Below are positions 5,525 through 6,753 of a stretch of DNA of 6,753 nucleotides, in pieces. The notes under the pieces are model-generated. The model searched no databases, was not told the origin of the DNA, and was given only the letters and a program-made list of their open reading frames with translations. How positions within the stretch are numbered: the stretch's first letter is position 1; each line of letters opens with the position of its first letter. A program made the position numbers and the translations under genes. The stretch is from Treponema sp. (GTDB taxonomy: Bacteria > Spirochaetota > Spirochaetia > Treponematales > Breznakiellaceae). The DNA lies in the NCBI GenBank assembly GCA_031284105.1, contig JAITAN010000231.1, forward strand, positions 1 to 6,753. The letters are read 5' to 3'.

Positions 5525-6292
5525 CTACCACGCCCTGACCTCGCCTTCCGGCTTCCTTACGCTGACGTTGTCCCCGGATTGCTCAATGACATAAAAGCCC
5601 TTTTTCAGCGCGAAGTCAAGGACGTTGGGCTGAAAGATCGCCGCGGCCACCGCGCCGTAGAGCTTCCGCCGGTCGTTATGCAGATCAAAGTACCGGCGCA
5701 GCTTTTCCATCCGCTCCACATGCTCCTGAACATCGTTGGTGTTGGCCTGCGTCTTCACCTCCACGGCCAGCGCGCAGTCCCCGTTTTCCAGAAACACGTC
5801 TATCTCCGCGCAGATGCCGCTGGCACTGTTTTCGACAATCACGTTTGGCGAGGACTTTTCAAAGACAAAGCCGAGGGCGTTGAACTTCTCCTTGAGGTTT
5901 GGGATGAGCATGTGTTCGATTATTTTGCCGAATTTCCTCCCCAAGTCGCTCATCATCTTTTGGTTTTGCCGTATTTGCTTGTCGGTCTCCTGCATGGTCT
6001 CCTTGAGTTGTTTGTTAGTCTCCTGAATGGTCTCCTTGAGTTGTTTGTCGGTCTCCCGCATTTGCCTGCCGGTTTCCTTGATCAGCGCATCTGTCTCCTT
6101 AAACCTATCATCGGTCTCTTTAAACCTCTCGCCGATCTCTTTGAGCTGCTCACCGGTCTCCTTGATCTGCCTGTCGGTCTCTTTGAACCTCTCATCGGTC
6201 TCTTTAGACCGCCTGTCGGTTTCCTGAAACAGAGCCCAGACGTCTTCAAAGGTCAGCCCGCGCACGGGCTGACGCTCCTGTACATTTCCCAT
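5525..6292 (-). CDS. Coiled-coil protein with C-terminal PD-(D/E)XK nuclease-like domain
   Basis: The 255-residue product has two parts. Residues 22-110 are a long run of KETDxx(F/I/L) heptads, ending with two 11-residue units (KETIQETNKQL, KETMQETDKQI). This predicts a highly charged coiled coil for oligomerisation or partner binding. Residues 113-255 are a compact domain: FGKIIEHMLIPNLKEKF, then EIDVFLENGD (163-172) and ALAVEVKTQ (174-182), then GFYVIEQSGD (232-241). Asp165 with E178-x-K180 fits the PD-(D/E)XK core. I recall similar coiled-coil plus nuclease-like hypotheticals as multicopy families in treponemes, cyanobacteria and archaea (DUF3782-like), but their function is unsettled. There is no signal peptide or membrane segment, so it is probably cytoplasmic. 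AGGAGG lies 6 nt before the ATG. It is convergent with murF. Confidence 0.93.
   Translation of the reverse strand: MGNVQERQPVRGLTFEDVWALFQETDRRSKETDERFKETDRQIKETGEQLKEIGERFKETDDRFKETDALIKETGRQMRETDKQLKETIQETNKQLKETMQETDKQIRQNQKMMSDLGRKFGKIIEHMLIPNLKEKFNALGFVFEKSSPNVIVENSASGICAEIDVFLENGDCALAVEVKTQANTNDVQEHVERMEKLRRYFDLHNDRRKLYGAVAAAIFQPNVLDFALKKGFYVIEQSGDNVSVRKPEGEVRAW
5963..6229 (-). repeat. 21-bp and 33-bp coding repeats (coiled-coil heptads and hendecads)
   Basis: Within the coiled-coil gene the DNA repeats in units of 21 bp, visible on the plus strand as recurring 'ggtctc(c/t)tt(g/a)a' every 21 bases. Two 33-bp units follow around 5985-6050. Unit length keeps the frame and the heptad register, so gain or loss of copies would lengthen or shorten the coil without frameshift. 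Confidence 0.85.
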
Positions 6293-6298
6293 GTCAAA

Positions 6299-6304
6299 CC
6301 TCCT
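6299..6304 (-). promoter_or_regulatory. Ribosome-binding site of the coiled-coil nuclease-like gene
   Basis: On the minus strand AGGAGG stands 6 nt before the ATG at 6292, a full-strength Shine-Dalgarno that fixes this start. Confidence 0.85.
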
Positions 6305-6350
6305 GTTTAAATATACTCAACTATATCCGAAAAAACCCGTTATGAATAGT

Positions 6351-6378
6351 TTTATATGACATTTGTCATGAAAATGAA
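6351..6378 (-). promoter_or_regulatory. Candidate promoter with an internal palindrome (possible operator)
   Basis: The AT-rich stretch upstream of the 5525-6292 gene contains, on the minus strand, TTCATT (6373-6378), a 16-nt spacer and TATAAA (6351-6356). The perfect palindrome ATGACA-TT-TGTCAT (6356-6369) lies across the spacer, where a repressor could block RNA polymerase. Another possible -10 box, TATAGT, is at 6320-6325 but lacks a good -35. The hexamers are weak, so this is tentative. Confidence 0.3.
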
Positions 6379-6390
6379 GGAGGCCGCCGC

Positions 6391-6595
6391 CGCCAACGGC
6401 GGCAACCAGCGTCAAACGCCGCGCCGCGCCATCATCCCACGCCGCCCCGCCTATGACGGCAACCAGCGCCAAGCGCCCGCCCACGCCATCCCCCCACGCG
6501 CCCCCGCCAACGGCGGCAATCAGTGCCAAGCGCCGCGCCGTGCCATCCCCCCACGCCGCCCCGCCTATGGCGGCAACCAGCACCAAGCGCCCGCC
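6391..6595. repeat. 57-bp tandem repeat, three full copies plus a partial copy, in alternating A-B order
   Basis: Units start at 6391, 6448, 6505 and 6562, exactly 57 bp apart; the last copy fades after about 6595. Units 1 and 3 begin CGCCAACGGCGG, and units 2 and 4 begin CGCCTATG(A/G)CGG. The array is therefore also a 114-bp A-B repeat. Because 57 is a multiple of 3, long open frames appear on both strands with 19-residue repeats. Differences between copies show no third-position bias in the plus frame, and neither strand has a supported start, so I treat it as non-coding. The stretch 6293-6689 has no supported gene. Confidence 0.88.
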
Positions 6596-6647
6596 GAAGG
6601 CGGCGTTTCAGCGGCAGACACCCGCGCGTTACCGGCGCGAGGGCAAA

Positions 6648-6676
6648 AAAAATCCCGCGAGGAACGCGGGATTTTT
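6648..6676 (-). terminator. Rho-independent terminator, better suited to minus-strand transcription
   Basis: AAAAATCCCGCG (6648-6659) and CGCGGGATTTTT (6665-6676) form a perfect 12-bp stem with a 5-nt loop. Read on the minus strand the GC stem is followed by eight T's; read on the plus strand by five. It could work both ways. No plus-strand gene precedes it, so it most likely ends a minus-strand transcript entering from the right edge. Confidence 0.85.
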
Positions 6677-6689
6677 GCTGTAGCGGAAA

Positions 6690-6753
6690 TCAGGCGCGGG
6701 GCGCTTCCGTGAAGCGGGGCCTCCTTTTCGCCGGAAGAGCCGCGAGCGCCGCG
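6690..6753 (-). CDS. Possible C-terminal tail of a minus-strand gene beyond the right edge
   Basis: One minus-strand frame gives 20 residues (AALAALPAKRRPRFTEAPRA) and a TGA at 6690-6692, 14 bp before the terminator stem. A stop just upstream of a terminator is what a gene end should look like. The fragment is too short to identify, and other frames are also open here, so the call rests on context only. Confidence 0.28.
   Translation of the reverse strand, partial: AALAALPAKRRPRFTEAPRA

Noticed and set aside
5396..6310. 304-codon plus-strand frame rich in Leu/Phe repeats
   Set aside because: It is the shadow of the heptad-repeat gene on the minus strand. The 21-bp period keeps both strands open. 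The minus gene has AGGAGG and conserved domain motifs.
6317..6586. 89-codon minus-strand Gly/Ala-rich repeat protein
   Set aside because: It starts within the tandem repeat with no ribosome site and ends in the promoter area of the coiled-coil gene. The frame is open because the period is 57 bp.
6391..6595. CRISPR array
   Set aside because: The units are contiguous 57-bp tandem copies without unique spacers, and no cas gene is present.
6356..6712. 118-codon plus-strand repeat protein
   Set aside because: Its start lies in the palindrome, its frame runs through the terminator, and repeat differences are not biased to third codon positions.
6711..6753. Possible plus-strand gene start (GTG AAG CGG ...) at the right edge
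   Set aside because: There is no Shine-Dalgarno or promoter and only 14 codons are visible. The terminator orientation favours a minus-strand gene end instead.

Overview
The window looks like a moderately GC-rich spirochaete chromosome, most likely a Treponema or close relative. This rests on three things: the type of histidyl-tRNA synthetase, the gene order rsmH–ftsL–murF (which, from memory, is the treponemal form of the dcw cluster), and hypothetical families that I associate with treponemes. The species assignment is inference, since no rRNA or other marker gene is present.

Layout, left to right. Positions 1-295 hold the N-terminal part of a minus-strand PD-(D/E)XK-like protein that runs off the left edge. 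A divergent promoter region follows (296-509). hisS (510-1856, +) overlaps tail to tail by 12 bp with a minus-strand gene (1845-2528) encoding an unrecognised protein that looks like a nuclease-like domain plus a C-terminal helical, winged-helix-like part. A 48-bp divergent spacer carries a near-perfect sigma-70 promoter. It drives rsmH (2577-3473), followed after a 200-bp structured gap by a small FtsL-like gene (3674-3955) and murF (3959-5347). From 5348 to 5524 there is a hairpin-rich spacer. A minus-strand gene (5525-6292) encodes a long heptad-repeat coiled coil fused to a PD-(D/E)XK domain. The right end (6293-6753) has an AT-rich promoter area, a 57-bp tandem repeat, a strong terminator, and possibly the tail of another minus-strand gene.

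How the genes relate. The plus strand carries housekeeping functions: charging of tRNA-His, 16S rRNA methylation, divisome assembly and the last cytoplasmic step of peptidoglycan-precursor synthesis. All three accessory genes lie on the minus strand between them, and all three show PD-(D/E)XK-like signatures. The usual dcw neighbours (mraZ upstream; ftsI, murE, mraY and ftsW around murF) are absent from the window, so this is a fragment of the cluster.

The most notable signals are three promoters placed so close to their start codons that the mRNAs should be leaderless, the recurrence of CCGCC-N-GGCGG palindromes at several loci including inside hisS, and the repeat-built coiled coil. I see no tRNA, rRNA, CRISPR array, transposase or integrase. 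No clear undescribed multi-gene system is demonstrated; the accessory nuclease-like genes are the best candidates for unknown biology.
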